A stretch of 14,952 bases of DNA. Source: Burkholderiales bacterium. GTDB taxonomy: Bacteria > Pseudomonadota > Gammaproteobacteria > Burkholderiales > SG8-41. Under the pieces are notes generated by a model, which was given only the letters and a program-made list of their open reading frames with translations, made no database searches and was not told where the DNA came from. Location: positions 1-14,952 of the forward strand of contig JAIESJ010000256.1 of NCBI GenBank assembly GCA_019746155.1, in the 5' to 3' direction. Position numbers and translations under genes: made by a program. This document shows positions 1-7,385 of the stretch, in pieces; the stretch's first letter is position 1, and the number at the start of each line of letters is the position of its first letter.

Positions 1-280
1 GTCACCAACGGGAAATGCGCATCGAGCTTGCCGGCGAGCGCCTCATCCGCAGCCTTGATGATCGCTGCGCCTTTTTCCTGTCGAGCACGCCGAGCGCCAT
101 GTTGACCGCGGCCGCGGCTTTTTTCACCAGCACCTGCGCGTGGACGACCTCCATCGGCATGATTTCGCCCGGAAAATGAAAGTGATGCAGGCTGCGCTGC
201 GTCTGCGCGCCCCACAGCTTGTCGGCGGGCACTTCGATGTCGCCCATGGTGTCGTGTTCGATGCGTACGTTCTTGGCCAT
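1..280 (-). CDS. fumC: Fumarate hydratase class II, N-terminal part (partial, apparent frameshift)
   Basis: Class II fumarase interconverts fumarate and L-malate in the cytosolic TCA cycle. The visible N-terminus has the family hallmark around residues 10-30: MGxIxVPADKLWGAQTQRS. The start is the ATG at 280, with a GGAGA ribosome site just upstream (285-289 on the plus strand). The first ~67 codons are good fumarase. After LDRKK the frame turns to arginine-rich nonsense, while one base over the sequence reads AAIIKAADEALAGKLDAHFP, which is normal FumC. One base is therefore missing relative to the family, most simply in the run of five T at 72-76 (five A on the coding strand). A homopolymer suggests a sequence error more than a real mutation. 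The gene continues beyond the window. It lies downstream of maeB on the same strand, 107 bp away, and maeB's product also uses malate. Confidence 0.9.
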
Positions 281-296
281 TGCGTCTCCGTAGAAT

Positions 297-385
297 AGTA
301 AGCGGTGAGCGGCAAAACTGCGGGGGATTTAATTTTTCGCTTTTCCTGCTCACTGCTCACCGCTTACTGCTTACCGCTTTTCGCT
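297..385. repeat. Heptamer tandem repeat and inverted repeat between maeB and fumC
   Basis: Six 7-bp units run head to tail from 344 to 385, with consensus YAYYGCT; the outer two units are the most degenerate. A 14-bp piece, AGTAAGCGGTGAGC at 297-310, is the exact reverse complement of 355-368 inside the array, so a transcript could form a 14-bp stem with a 44-nt loop. The arms lie between the maeB stop (388-390) and the fumC ribosome site. There is no clear U-tract, so I do not call it a terminator. It could be a processing or attenuating hairpin, or simply an intergenic repeat. Confidence 0.7.
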
Positions 386-387
386 CA

Positions 388-2682
388 CTAGATCAAACTT
401 TTCTGCTCGCCGCGCTGGGCGCCGGCGTCGACCACGGTGAGCGCGGTCATGTTGACGATGCGCCGCACCGTCGCACTCGGAGTCAGAATATGCAGCGGCT
501 TCGCGCTACCCAGCAGAATGGGACCGATGGTGATACCGTCTCCGGCGGAATTCTTAAGCAGATTGAAGGCGATATTGGCGGCATCCAGCGTCGGCATCAC
601 CAGCAGATTGGCTTCGCCCTTCAGCCGCGAATCCGGAAACACCTTGAGGCGAATCTCCTCGGAGAGCGCGGCATCACCCTGCATTTCGCCTTCGACCTCG
701 AGTTGGGGCGCGGTCTTGGTGATGATCGCAAGCGCCTCACGCATTTTGCGTGCGGTCGGGGTATCGGCGGCGCCGAAGCTCGAGTGCGATAACAGCGCCA
801 CTTTGGGCGTCAGGCCAAAGCGGCTGACCTCCTCAGCCGCCAGTATCGTCGACTCGGCCACCTGCTCCGCGGTGGGGTCGAAATTGACATAGGTGTCGCA
901 AATGAACAGGGTGCGCCGTGGCAGGATCAGCATGTTCATCGCCGCATAATTCCTGACCCCCGGGCGCCTGCCTGTCACCAGATCGACGAAACGCAGGTGG
1001 CTGTGGTAACGGCCAAGAATGCCGCACAGCATGGCGTCGGCCGCACCCATATGCATCAACATCGCCCCGATCAGCGTGGCGCGCCGGCGCATGTCGAGCT
1101 TGGCAATCTCGGGCGTGACCCCGTGGCGCGCCGCAAGGCGGTGATATTCGGTCCAGTATTCGCGGTAACGCGGATCGTTGCCGGGATCAACCAGTTCGAA
1201 ATGCTCGTCCTTGCGCAGACGCAACCCCAGGCGCTCCAGGCGCGTGCGTATGACCTCCGGTCGGCCGATCAGTACCGGACGCGCGATGCCCTCATCGACC
1301 ACCACCTGCGCCGCGCGCAGCACACGCTCCTCCTCGCCTTCGGCGTAGACGACGCGTTTGGGCGACTGCTTGGCCGCGGCGAACACCGGTTTCATAATGA
1401 GACCAGAGTGATAGACAAACTGGTTGAGGCGCTCGCGATAAGCATCGAAATCAGCGATGGGACGTGTCGCCACGCCGCTTTCCATCGCGGCCTTGGCTAC
1501 CGCTGGCGCAACCTTGGCGATCAAGCGCGGATCGAAGGGTTTGGGAATCAGGTAGTCGGGACCAAAAGACAGGTTCTGCTCGCCATAGGCCATGGCCACG
1601 ATGTCGGACTGCTCGGCCTGAGCCAGCTCGGCGATCGCGTGCACCGCCGCGAGTTCCATTTCGGTGGTGATGGTGGTGGCGCCGACATCGAGTGCGCCGC
1701 GAAATACGAACGGAAAGCACAATACGTTGTTGACCTGGTTCGGATAATCCGAGCGGCCGGTGGCGATCACCGCGTCCGGTCTTGCCGCTTTGGCAAGCGC
1801 AGGATGGATTTCCGGTTCGGGATTGGCGAGCGCGAGTATCAGCGGCTTGCCGGCCATTTGCCTGACCATCTCGGGCTTCAGCACGCCGCCCGCCGACAGT
1901 CCCAGGAACACATCGGCGCCGCCGATCACTTCCGCCAGCGTGCGCGCCCTGGTATCGACCGCGTACTGTTCCTTGTCAGGATCCATCTCCTCCTTGCGGC
2001 CCCGGTAGACCACGCCCTTGATATCGGTGACAACGATGTTTTCCTTGCGCAAACCCATTTTGACCAGCAGGCCAAGGCAGGCCAGCGCCGCAGCACCCGC
2101 GCCCGAAACCACCAGCTTGACCTTGTCGATCTCCTTGCCGACGACTTTCAGCCCGCTGAGGAAGGCGGCGCCGACGGTGATCGCGGTGCCGTGCTGGTCA
2201 TCGTGAAACACCGGAATCTTGCAGCGCTCCCTTAACTTTCTCTCGACGATGAAACACTCGGGCGCCTTGATATCCTCAAGATTGATGCCGCCGAAAGTGG
2301 GCTCGAGGCTGGCGATGATGTCAACCAGCTTGTCGGGATCACGCTCGTTGATTTCGATGTCGAAGACGTCGATGCCGGCGAACTTCTTGAACAGCACGGC
2401 CTTGCCTTCCATCACCGGCTTGGCGGCCAGCGGGCCGATCGCGCCCAGGCCCAGTACCGCGGTGCCATTGGTGATCACGGCCACCAGGTTGCCGCGTGCG
2501 GTGAATCTGCGCGCTTCGGCGGGCTCGGCCGCAATCGCCTCACAGACGGCGGCAACCCCGGGCGTATAGGCCAGCCCGAGATCGCGCTGGTTGATCAGCC
2601 CCTTGGTGGGAACAATCGAAATCTTGCCGGGCGTCGGCGTGCTGTGGTAATCGAGTGCCGCTTTGCGCAGTTGTTCGTTCAT
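388..2682 (-). CDS. maeB: NADP-dependent malic enzyme fused to a phosphotransacetylase-like domain
   Basis: This enzyme oxidatively decarboxylates malate to pyruvate with reduction of NADP, linking the TCA cycle to pyruvate and NADPH supply. The protein is 764 aa, the usual size for MaeB-type fusions. Residues ~1-420 are the malic enzyme: a GLAYTPGVA segment, the conserved FHDDQHGTA motif near residue 165, the dinucleotide-binding GAGAAALACL, and LANPEPEI. Residues ~430-764 resemble phosphate acetyl/butyryltransferase (ending near ITIGPILLG and AKPLHIL) and in known members serve for allosteric sensing rather than catalysis. I chose the ATG at 2682 (MNEQLRKAALDYH), the normal family N-terminus. 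Extending to 2775 would run through the promoter and an NtrC-like site. No strong Shine-Dalgarno is visible. It is divergent from atzF and lies upstream of fumC. Confidence 0.95.
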   Translation of the reverse strand: MNEQLRKAALDYHSTPTPGKISIVPTKGLINQRDLGLAYTPGVAAVCEAIAAEPAEARRFTARGNLVAVITNGTAVLGLGAIGPLAAKPVMEGKAVLFKKFAGIDVFDIEINERDPDKLVDIIASLEPTFGGINLEDIKAPECFIVERKLRERCKIPVFHDDQHGTAITVGAAFLSGLKVVGKEIDKVKLVVSGAGAAALACLGLLVKMGLRKENIVVTDIKGVVYRGRKEEMDPDKEQYAVDTRARTLAEVIGGADVFLGLSAGGVLKPEMVRQMAGKPLILALANPEPEIHPALAKAARPDAVIATGRSDYPNQVNNVLCFPFVFRGALDVGATTITTEMELAAVHAIAELAQAEQSDIVAMAYGEQNLSFGPDYLIPKPFDPRLIAKVAPAVAKAAMESGVATRPIADFDAYRERLNQFVYHSGLIMKPVFAAAKQSPKRVVYAEGEEERVLRAAQVVVDEGIARPVLIGRPEVIRTRLERLGLRLRKDEHFELVDPGNDPRYREYWTEYHRLAARHGVTPEIAKLDMRRRATLIGAMLMHMGAADAMLCGILGRYHSHLRFVDLVTGRRPGVRNYAAMNMLILPRRTLFICDTYVNFDPTAEQVAESTILAAEEVSRFGLTPKVALLSHSSFGAADTPTARKMREALAIITKTAPQLEVEGEMQGDAALSEEIRLKVFPDSRLKGEANLLVMPTLDAANIAFNLLKNSAGDGITIGPILLGSAKPLHILTPSATVRRIVNMTALTVVDAGAQRGEQKSLI

Positions 2683-2712
2683 GCAGGAACCAATCAGAAA
2701 AAATAAACTGCG

Positions 2713-2718
2713 ATTATA
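2713..2718 (-). promoter_or_regulatory. Sigma-70 -10 element for maeB
   Basis: Read on the minus strand this is a perfect TATAAT, about 30 bp upstream of the maeB ATG. The expected -35 position has no good TTGACA match, so the promoter is weak or activator-dependent. It lies about 47 bp from the nearer of the two NtrC-like dyads that face atzF. Confidence 0.55.
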
Positions 2719-2764
2719 CCGTATTGGGTTATGACGCCCTGGCGCCGCCTGCCGGAGCGTGCTG

Positions 2765-2781
2765 TGCACTAGCATTGCGCA
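2765..2781. promoter_or_regulatory. NtrC-type enhancer site 1
   Basis: The 17-mer TGCACTAGCATTGCGCA closely fits the enteric NtrC (NRI) consensus TGCACYANNNTGGTGCA: the left half-site is perfect and the right half-site GCGCA differs by one base from GTGCA. Its centre is about 140 bp upstream of the predicted atzF transcription start, a usual enhancer distance, and exactly 20 bp from the centre of site 2. Confidence 0.65.
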
Positions 2782-2784
2782 CGG

Positions 2785-2801
2785 CGCACCATGTCAGTGC
2801 G
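2785..2801. promoter_or_regulatory. NtrC-type enhancer site 2
   Basis: This contains GCAC-N7-GTGC (2786-2800), the core NtrC dyad, with flanks C and G that extend the symmetry to 17 bp. Two such sites about two helical turns apart are the standard arrangement for cooperative NtrC binding, as at glnA. With site 1 it forms a tandem pair about 90-115 bp upstream of the sigma-54 element. Confidence 0.7.
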
Positions 2802-2849
2802 AATGTAATGTCACACCCTCTCGCCTTGCTTTCGGCATTAATCCAAACG

Positions 2850-2862
2850 AATCAACGCATTC
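2850..2862 (+). promoter_or_regulatory. IHF-like site
   Basis: AATCAACGCATTC matches the IHF consensus WATCARNNNNTTR at every defined position but the last. It lies between the NtrC dyads and the sigma-54 element, where IHF bending typically brings the enhancer to the polymerase. The motif is short and degenerate, so position is as much of the argument as sequence. Confidence 0.45.
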
Positions 2863-2889
2863 GACACGGAACGCGCGCTGCTGCAATGC

Positions 2890-2905
2890 TGGCACAAGAG
2901 TTGCT
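2890..2905 (+). promoter_or_regulatory. Sigma-54 (RpoN) -24/-12 promoter of atzF
   Basis: TGGCAC-N5-TTGCT matches the -24/-12 core with correct spacing and all invariant GG and GC bases. Transcription should start about 12 bases after the -12 GC, near 2915, giving a leader of about 26 nt before the atzF ATG at 2942. A sigma-54 promoter under NtrC fits a nitrogen-salvage gene. Confidence 0.85.
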
Positions 2906-2915
2906 GGAGTACCAT

Positions 2916-2927
2916 CTTGTATACAAG
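2916..2927. promoter_or_regulatory. Palindromic operator, GntR type
   Basis: CTTGTATACAAG is a perfect 12-bp palindrome with the TTGTATACAA core typical of GntR-family (FCD/VanR-like) repressor sites. It starts at the predicted transcription start, so a bound protein would block initiation or escape. No regulator gene is in the window. It may lie further downstream or elsewhere. The palindrome is seen directly; the family assignment is inference. Confidence 0.6.
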
Positions 2928-2941
2928 AAAACGATACATTC

Positions 2942-4753
2942 ATGCCCATCCCGTACAGTCTCGACCTCACCAGCTTGGGCCACGCCTATGCGAGCGGCCG
3001 GCTCAGGCCCACGCAGGTCGTACGCGACGTGTTTGCAGCGATCGAAGCCGCAGGGGATATCAACCCGATCTGGATTTACTTGGTGCCGCAAAAGGTGGTG
3101 CTCGCCCAAGCCGAGCAAGTCGAGCGACGCCGCACCGAAGGCGCGGCGCTGCCGCTCTATGGCGTGCCGTTCGCAGTCAAAGACAATATTGATGTCGCGG
3201 GCCACCCGACCACCGCTGCCTGCCCCGCTTTCGCCTATGTCCCGGCCGCAACTGCGCATGTCGTCAAGCACCTGCAGGATGCCGGTGCACTGCTGATCGG
3301 CAAGACCAACCTCGACCAGTTCGCCACCGGGCTGGTGGGCACGCGTTCGCCATACGGCGCATGCGTGAATCCGTTCGACCACCGCTACATCGCCGGCGGT
3401 TCCAGCTCCGGATCGGCCGTGGCGGTCGCGACCGGCTGCGTGAGCTTCGCGCTGGGAACAGACACCGCCGGCTCGGGACGCGTGCCGGCGGCATTCAACA
3501 ACATAGTGGGACTCAAGCCCACGCGCGGGCTGCTGAGCGTCGCCGGCGTGGTGCCGGCGTGCCGCTCGCTCGATTGCGTGTCCATCTTCGCGCTCACCTG
3601 CGACGATGCGCGCGCGGTGTTCGAGGTCGCATGCGGCTACGACAGCGCCGAGCCCTATTCGCGCCGCACGCAGCCGCTGCCGGCGCACGTGCCTCAACAT
3701 TTCCGCTGCGGCGTGCCGCGCGCGTCGCAGCTCGAATTCTTCGGTGACCGCGCGGCCGAAGAGGCCTTCGGTCGCGCGCTCGCGACGCTTGCCGCGGTCG
3801 GCGCAGAAATCGTCGAGATCGATCACACGCCGTTTGCCGAAACCGCGAAGCTGCTCTACGACGGACCGTGGATCGCGGAACGCTATGCAGCCATCAAGGA
3901 TTTTCTGCAAGGACATGGCGACGACGTGCATCCGGTGACGCGCGAAATCATCGGCGCGGCGCGCAAATACAGTGCCGCCGACGCCTTCGAGGCGCAATAC
4001 CGCCTGCAGGCCCTGAAAAAGCGCTGTGATGCCGAGTGGGAAAAGATGAACGTGCTGGCGGTTCCTACCACCGGCACCATCTATTCGCTGGAGGAAATCG
4101 CCTCGGCGCCGGTGAAACGCAATGCCAACCTCGGCCACTACACCAACTTCGTGAATCTGCTCGATCTCGCCGCGATCGCCGTGCCTGGCGCGTTCCGCGG
4201 CGACGGGCTGCCGGCAGGCATCACGCTGATTGCTTCCGCGCTAAGCGACCGCCTGCTGTGCGAGCTGGGCGGCCGCTTTCATCGCGCTTCGGGCCTGAAA
4301 CTCGGCGCGACTGCATTCGACATTCCCGCGACTATCCAGCTTGCCGACACGCCAACGGACAACAGTGTGCTGTTCGCCGTCGTCGGCGCGCATTTATCCG
4401 GGCTGCCGCTCAACCACCAGTTGACTACGCGCGGCGCGCGCCTCGTGCGGCCCGCGACCACCGCCGCCGCCTACCGCCTGTATGCGCTACCCGGCACCGA
4501 ACCGGCCAAACCGGGGCTGGTGCGCAGCGAGAACGGCAACGGCGCCGCCATCGCCGTCGAATTGTGGTCGCTGCCCGCCGGGCAGTTCGGCGCTTTCGTC
4601 GCCGAAATCCCGCCGCCGCTGGGCATCGGTACCGTCGTGCTCGACGACGGCCGCGAAGTCAAAGGCTTTGTCTGCGAACACTACGCCGTGAAAGACGCGC
4701 ACGACATCTCGACCTATGGCGGCTGGCGCAACTACCTCGCCGCGCAGCAATGA
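2942..4753 (+). CDS. atzF: Allophanate hydrolase
   Basis: This enzyme hydrolyses allophanate (urea-1-carboxylate) to ammonia and CO2, the last step of cyanurate, biuret and urea-carboxylase routes. The protein is 603 aa, the normal size. Residues ~1-450 are an amidase-signature domain with the full Ser-cisSer-Lys triad: Lys80 in VPFAVKDNID, Ser154 in AGGSSSGSA, and nucleophile Ser178 in GTDTAGSGR. Residues ~475-600 are the AtzF C-terminal domain (VGAHLSGLPLN, then HDISTYGGW near the end), which in characterised homologues completes the second half of the reaction. I chose the ATG at 2942 because it follows the sigma-54 start by ~26 nt and matches homologue N-termini; longer starts would be upstream of the promoter. 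No clear Shine-Dalgarno is seen. In the Pseudomonas ADP operon atzF is last, whereas here it leads. DUR1,2-type urea amidolyase was considered but no carboxylase gene is adjacent. Confidence 0.95.
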   Translation: MPIPYSLDLTSLGHAYASGRLRPTQVVRDVFAAIEAAGDINPIWIYLVPQKVVLAQAEQVERRRTEGAALPLYGVPFAVKDNIDVAGHPTTAACPAFAYVPAATAHVVKHLQDAGALLIGKTNLDQFATGLVGTRSPYGACVNPFDHRYIAGGSSSGSAVAVATGCVSFALGTDTAGSGRVPAAFNNIVGLKPTRGLLSVAGVVPACRSLDCVSIFALTCDDARAVFEVACGYDSAEPYSRRTQPLPAHVPQHFRCGVPRASQLEFFGDRAAEEAFGRALATLAAVGAEIVEIDHTPFAETAKLLYDGPWIAERYAAIKDFLQGHGDDVHPVTREIIGAARKYSAADAFEAQYRLQALKKRCDAEWEKMNVLAVPTTGTIYSLEEIASAPVKRNANLGHYTNFVNLLDLAAIAVPGAFRGDGLPAGITLIASALSDRLLCELGGRFHRASGLKLGATAFDIPATIQLADTPTDNSVLFAVVGAHLSGLPLNHQLTTRGARLVRPATTAAAYRLYALPGTEPAKPGLVRSENGNGAAIAVELWSLPAGQFGAFVAEIPPPLGIGTVVLDDGREVKGFVCEHYAVKDAHDISTYGGWRNYLAAQQ

Positions 4754-4784
4754 GCCCCGCAGCCCGAACACCCAAAGAGACCAT

Positions 4785-4862
4785 ATGAACCGCCGCAAAT
4801 TCATACAATCTTCCGTCAAATCTCCAAGAACTGATCAAAACCGAGAAAGGAGCACACTATGA
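4785..4862 (+). pseudogene. 25-codon frame with twin-arginine leader: truncated gene or leader peptide
   Basis: The frame begins MNRRKFIQSSV, a typical Tat signal-peptide start (RRKFI), with AAAGAGA upstream as a possible ribosome site. There is no hydrophobic core: it continues KSPRTDQNRERSTL and stops at 4860-4862, overlapping the next gene's ATG as ATGA. Proteins starting like this are often Tat-exported binding proteins or redox enzymes. The simplest reading is that only the first ~11 codons of an older gene remain and a new sequence was joined near 4815-4820. It may still couple translation into the next gene. Confidence 0.5.
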
Positions 4863-5818
4863 AACGAGTAACACTACTACGACTCGCCGCTGCAGCGATC
4901 CTCACGGCGCACCTTGCGCCGGCAGTGGCGGCTGATGCCGTCACCGTGCGCCTCAAATGGTTCCATCAGGCCCAGTTCGCCGGTTTCTACGTGGCGAAAG
5001 AAAAGGGCTTCTACAAGGAAGCGGGCCTCGACGTCGCGTTGCAACCCGGCGGACCAGATTTCCCCGCGATCCAGATGATCTCCGGTGGAAATGAGCAGTT
5101 CGGCGTCACCGGCGCGGACCAGATCCTCGTCGCGCGCAGCCGGGAGGTGCCGGTCGTCGCGCTCGCCGTCCTCTATCGCAAGAGCCCGTTCGTGCTGTTC
5201 TCGCTGAAGAACTCGGGCATTGATGCTCCCGAGAAGTTCGCCGGCAAGCGGATAGGGGTCAAGCTCGGCGGAAATGAGGAGCTGATCTACCGCGCCGTCC
5301 TGAAGAAGGCGGGAAGCACAGGGCCGATCAACGAGGTGCCAGTGAAGTTCGACATGACACCGCTGCTCACCGGGCAGGTCGACGTATGGCCGGGTTACGT
5401 CATCAACGAGGTGCTCACGGCAAGGGAAAAGGGCTTTGACGTTAACGTCATCTGGCCGTCGAAGTACGGCATCAACCTCTATGCTGACACGCTGTTCACC
5501 ACGGAGAAGATGCTCAGGGAGAAGCCCGAACTCGTGCAGCGGTTCGTCGCGGCCACGCTCAAGGGTTGGAACTATGCCGTGGCGAATCCCGAGGAGGCGG
5601 CGAAACTCACCCTCAAGTACGGCCCCAAGCTTACCTTCGATCACGAGTACGCGATGATGAGGGAGAGCATTCCTCTGCTGCAGCCCGACAAGGCACCCAT
5701 CGGTTCGATGGATCCCACCGCGTGGAAGTCACTCTACGACTTCCTCATGCAGGGGGGCTTCATCAAGAAGGCGGTCGAGGTCGACAAGGCCTACGCGACA
5801 AACTTCCTGCCGAAGTGA
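4859..5818 (+). CDS. NitT/TauT-type ABC transporter substrate-binding protein (NMT1/THI5-like)
   Basis: This is a periplasmic binding protein of 319 aa. A Sec signal peptide (MKRVTLLRLAAAAILTAHL) ends near residue 24-26 at AVAAD. The mature protein starts VTVRLKWFHQAQFAGFYVAKEKGFYKEAGLDV, the hallmark of the NMT1/THI5-like fold used for pyrimidine precursors, nitrate, sulfonates and similar small anions or heterocycles. AAAGGAG at 4845-4851 is a strong ribosome site, and the start overlaps the stop of the preceding short frame. It is followed after 8 bp by its ATPase, then the permease, then atzD. Since the permease overlaps atzD, cyanurate is the most likely ligand, but the ligand cannot be read from sequence. 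Confidence 0.88.
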   Translation: MKRVTLLRLAAAAILTAHLAPAVAADAVTVRLKWFHQAQFAGFYVAKEKGFYKEAGLDVALQPGGPDFPAIQMISGGNEQFGVTGADQILVARSREVPVVALAVLYRKSPFVLFSLKNSGIDAPEKFAGKRIGVKLGGNEELIYRAVLKKAGSTGPINEVPVKFDMTPLLTGQVDVWPGYVINEVLTAREKGFDVNVIWPSKYGINLYADTLFTTEKMLREKPELVQRFVAATLKGWNYAVANPEEAAKLTLKYGPKLTFDHEYAMMRESIPLLQPDKAPIGSMDPTAWKSLYDFLMQGGFIKKAVEVDKAYATNFLPK

Positions 5819-5826
5819 GCGGACCG

Positions 5827-6654
5827 ATGCGCAACCTGCGAATGCTCTCGCCGGAACTGCGGCCGGCCTCGGCGCGGGAGTTCCCCTGTATCGAGACGAT
5901 CGATCTCGGCGTGCAGTTTGGCGAGCTCTCCGTTCTCGAGCGCATCAACCTGCGCATCGCCGAGGGCGAGTTCGTCTCGCTTCTCGGGCCCAGCGGCTGC
6001 GGCAAGTCGACCTTGCTTCGAGTGCTGGCGGGGCTGCTGCACGCGAGCACCGGTGAGGTACGCGTGCAGGGACTGCCGGTCGGGGCGGCGGCCACGGACG
6101 ACGGAAGGCTGGGTCTCGTCTTCCAGAAACCGCTGCTTCTGCCTTGGCGCAACACGCTGCAGAACGTGCTTCTGCCGAAGGAGCTTGAGCACGGAGGGAA
6201 TGCTGTCGGGACGCTGGATCGCAACCAGGCCCGCAAGATGATCGGGCTCGTGCAGTTGGAGGGCTTCGAGACGAGTTATCCCTCCGAGCTGTCGGGAGGG
6301 ATGCAGCAGCGGGTCGCCATCGCACGGGCGTTGATGTCTAACCCGGGGATCCTGCTCATGGACGAGCCCTTCGGGGCACTCGACGAGATCACCCGCGAGG
6401 CCCTGAACGAGGAGCTGCTGCGTATCTGGCAAAGCCACGAGACCCGGCTCTCGACCCTCGTGATGGTGACGCACTCCATCCCCGAGGCGGTGCAAATGTC
6501 GGACCGGATCTTCGTCCTAGCGCCCCGCCCGGCCCGCCTCGTGGAGGTTGTCGATATCCCCCTGCCGCGGCCGCGATCGCCCGAGGAGCCGGAGCTGGCG
6601 CGCATCACCGCGCACGTGCGAAGACTGATGAGGAGCATTACATGCGTCGCATAG
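5827..6654 (+). CDS. NitT/TauT-type ABC transporter ATPase
   Basis: This is the cytoplasmic ATPase that powers the importer with the neighbouring permease and binding protein. It is 275 aa and has all the expected motifs: Walker A GPSGCGKST at 54-62, Q-loop Gln100, signature LSGGMQQR at 155-162, Walker B ILLMDE at 175-180, and switch His216. The C-terminal part (LAPRPARLVEVVDIPLPRPR) is characteristic of SsuB/TauB-like subunits. The ATG at 5827 is 8 bp after the binding-protein stop with only a weak GAGCGGA upstream. An alternative in-frame ATG at 5842 is possible. The 3' end overlaps the permease start by 13 bp, so the two are probably translationally coupled. Confidence 0.92.
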   Translation: MRNLRMLSPELRPASAREFPCIETIDLGVQFGELSVLERINLRIAEGEFVSLLGPSGCGKSTLLRVLAGLLHASTGEVRVQGLPVGAAATDDGRLGLVFQKPLLLPWRNTLQNVLLPKELEHGGNAVGTLDRNQARKMIGLVQLEGFETSYPSELSGGMQQRVAIARALMSNPGILLMDEPFGALDEITREALNEELLRIWQSHETRLSTLVMVTHSIPEAVQMSDRIFVLAPRPARLVEVVDIPLPRPRSPEEPELARITAHVRRLMRSITCVA

Positions 6655-7385
6655 GCATGGCCCCTGTCGCTTTCGGCATCGGGCTGTTCGCTGCATGGGA
6701 AACAGCCGTGCGGCTGTTCAAAATCCCCACCTACCTTTTGCCCGCGCCGAGCACGATCCTGTCCGCGGCGGATAGGGCCCTGGCGGGCCACCTGCTGATG
6801 ACGTTCTCCGAGGCACTTGCGGGGTTCGCGATCGCCAGCGCCATCGCGTTCGGTGCGGCGGTCGTATTCCTGCGCTCGCCAGTACTCGAGCGGGGGCTGT
6901 TTCCAATAGCAATCGCCGTCAAGACGACGCCGCTCGTGGCGATCGCTCCGCTGCTCGTGCTCTGGCTGGGAACCGGATGGTGGTCCAAAGTCGCCGCAGC
7001 GGCGCTGATCTGCTTTTTCCCGGTGCTCGTCAACACGGTACGGGGACTCAAAGCCGCCGACCAGGAGTACCGGGAGCTGTTCCGCGCCTTCAAGGCGGAC
7101 GAATGGCAGGAGTTCAGGAAGCTGCGGCTGCCGTTCTGCCTGCCGTACCTGTTCGCGGCGCTGAAGATATCCTCTTCACTCGCCGTGGTCGGTGCGATCG
7201 TCGGCGAGTTCGTCGGCGCCACCCAGGGGCTGGGCTATCTGATCATGGTCTCCTCCGCGCACCTCGACACGGACATCCTATTCTCGGGGATCTTCGCCTC
7301 GGCAATCGCCGGTATCGTTCTGTTCCAGGCGATCGGTTGGTTCGAGAAGCGGACCGTGTTCTGGCAGAAAGGGGAAGTCGAATGA
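6642..7385 (+). CDS. NitT/TauT-type ABC transporter permease
   Basis: This is the inner-membrane permease of the first importer, 247 aa, with about six hydrophobic segments (first near residues 6-22, others around 58-78, 88-110, 115-131, 177-197 and 210-232). A conserved EAA-type loop lies at 142-164, written EYRELFRAFKADEWQEFRKL followed by RLP. Its family G is replaced by Ala/Phe, as happens in SsuC-like permeases. GAGGAG precedes the ATG. The stop overlaps the atzD start as ATGA, which argues strongly that transporter and ring-opening enzyme are made together. Confidence 0.92.
   Translation: MRRIGMAPVAFGIGLFAAWETAVRLFKIPTYLLPAPSTILSAADRALAGHLLMTFSEALAGFAIASAIAFGAAVVFLRSPVLERGLFPIAIAVKTTPLVAIAPLLVLWLGTGWWSKVAAAALICFFPVLVNTVRGLKAADQEYRELFRAFKADEWQEFRKLRLPFCLPYLFAALKISSSLAVVGAIVGEFVGATQGLGYLIMVSSAHLDTDILFSGIFASAIAGIVLFQAIGWFEKRTVFWQKGEVE

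Noticed and set aside
997..2235. 412-codon plus-strand frame opposite maeB
   Set aside because: Antisense shadow of a well-conserved malic enzyme; no family features and no ribosome site.
2683..2775. Upstream extension of maeB to an ATG at 2775
   Set aside because: The added 31 residues are not family-like and overlap the TATAAT element and an NtrC-like site; the ATG at 2682 matches normal MaeB N-termini.
2759..2941. Upstream extension of atzF to 2759
   Set aside because: It would cover both NtrC sites, the IHF-like site and the sigma-54 promoter, and the added residues look non-coding.
2852..4138. 428-codon minus-strand frame opposite atzF
   Set aside because: Arginine- and histidine-rich shadow of the amidase domain; it would also start inside the gene and run across the sigma-54 promoter.
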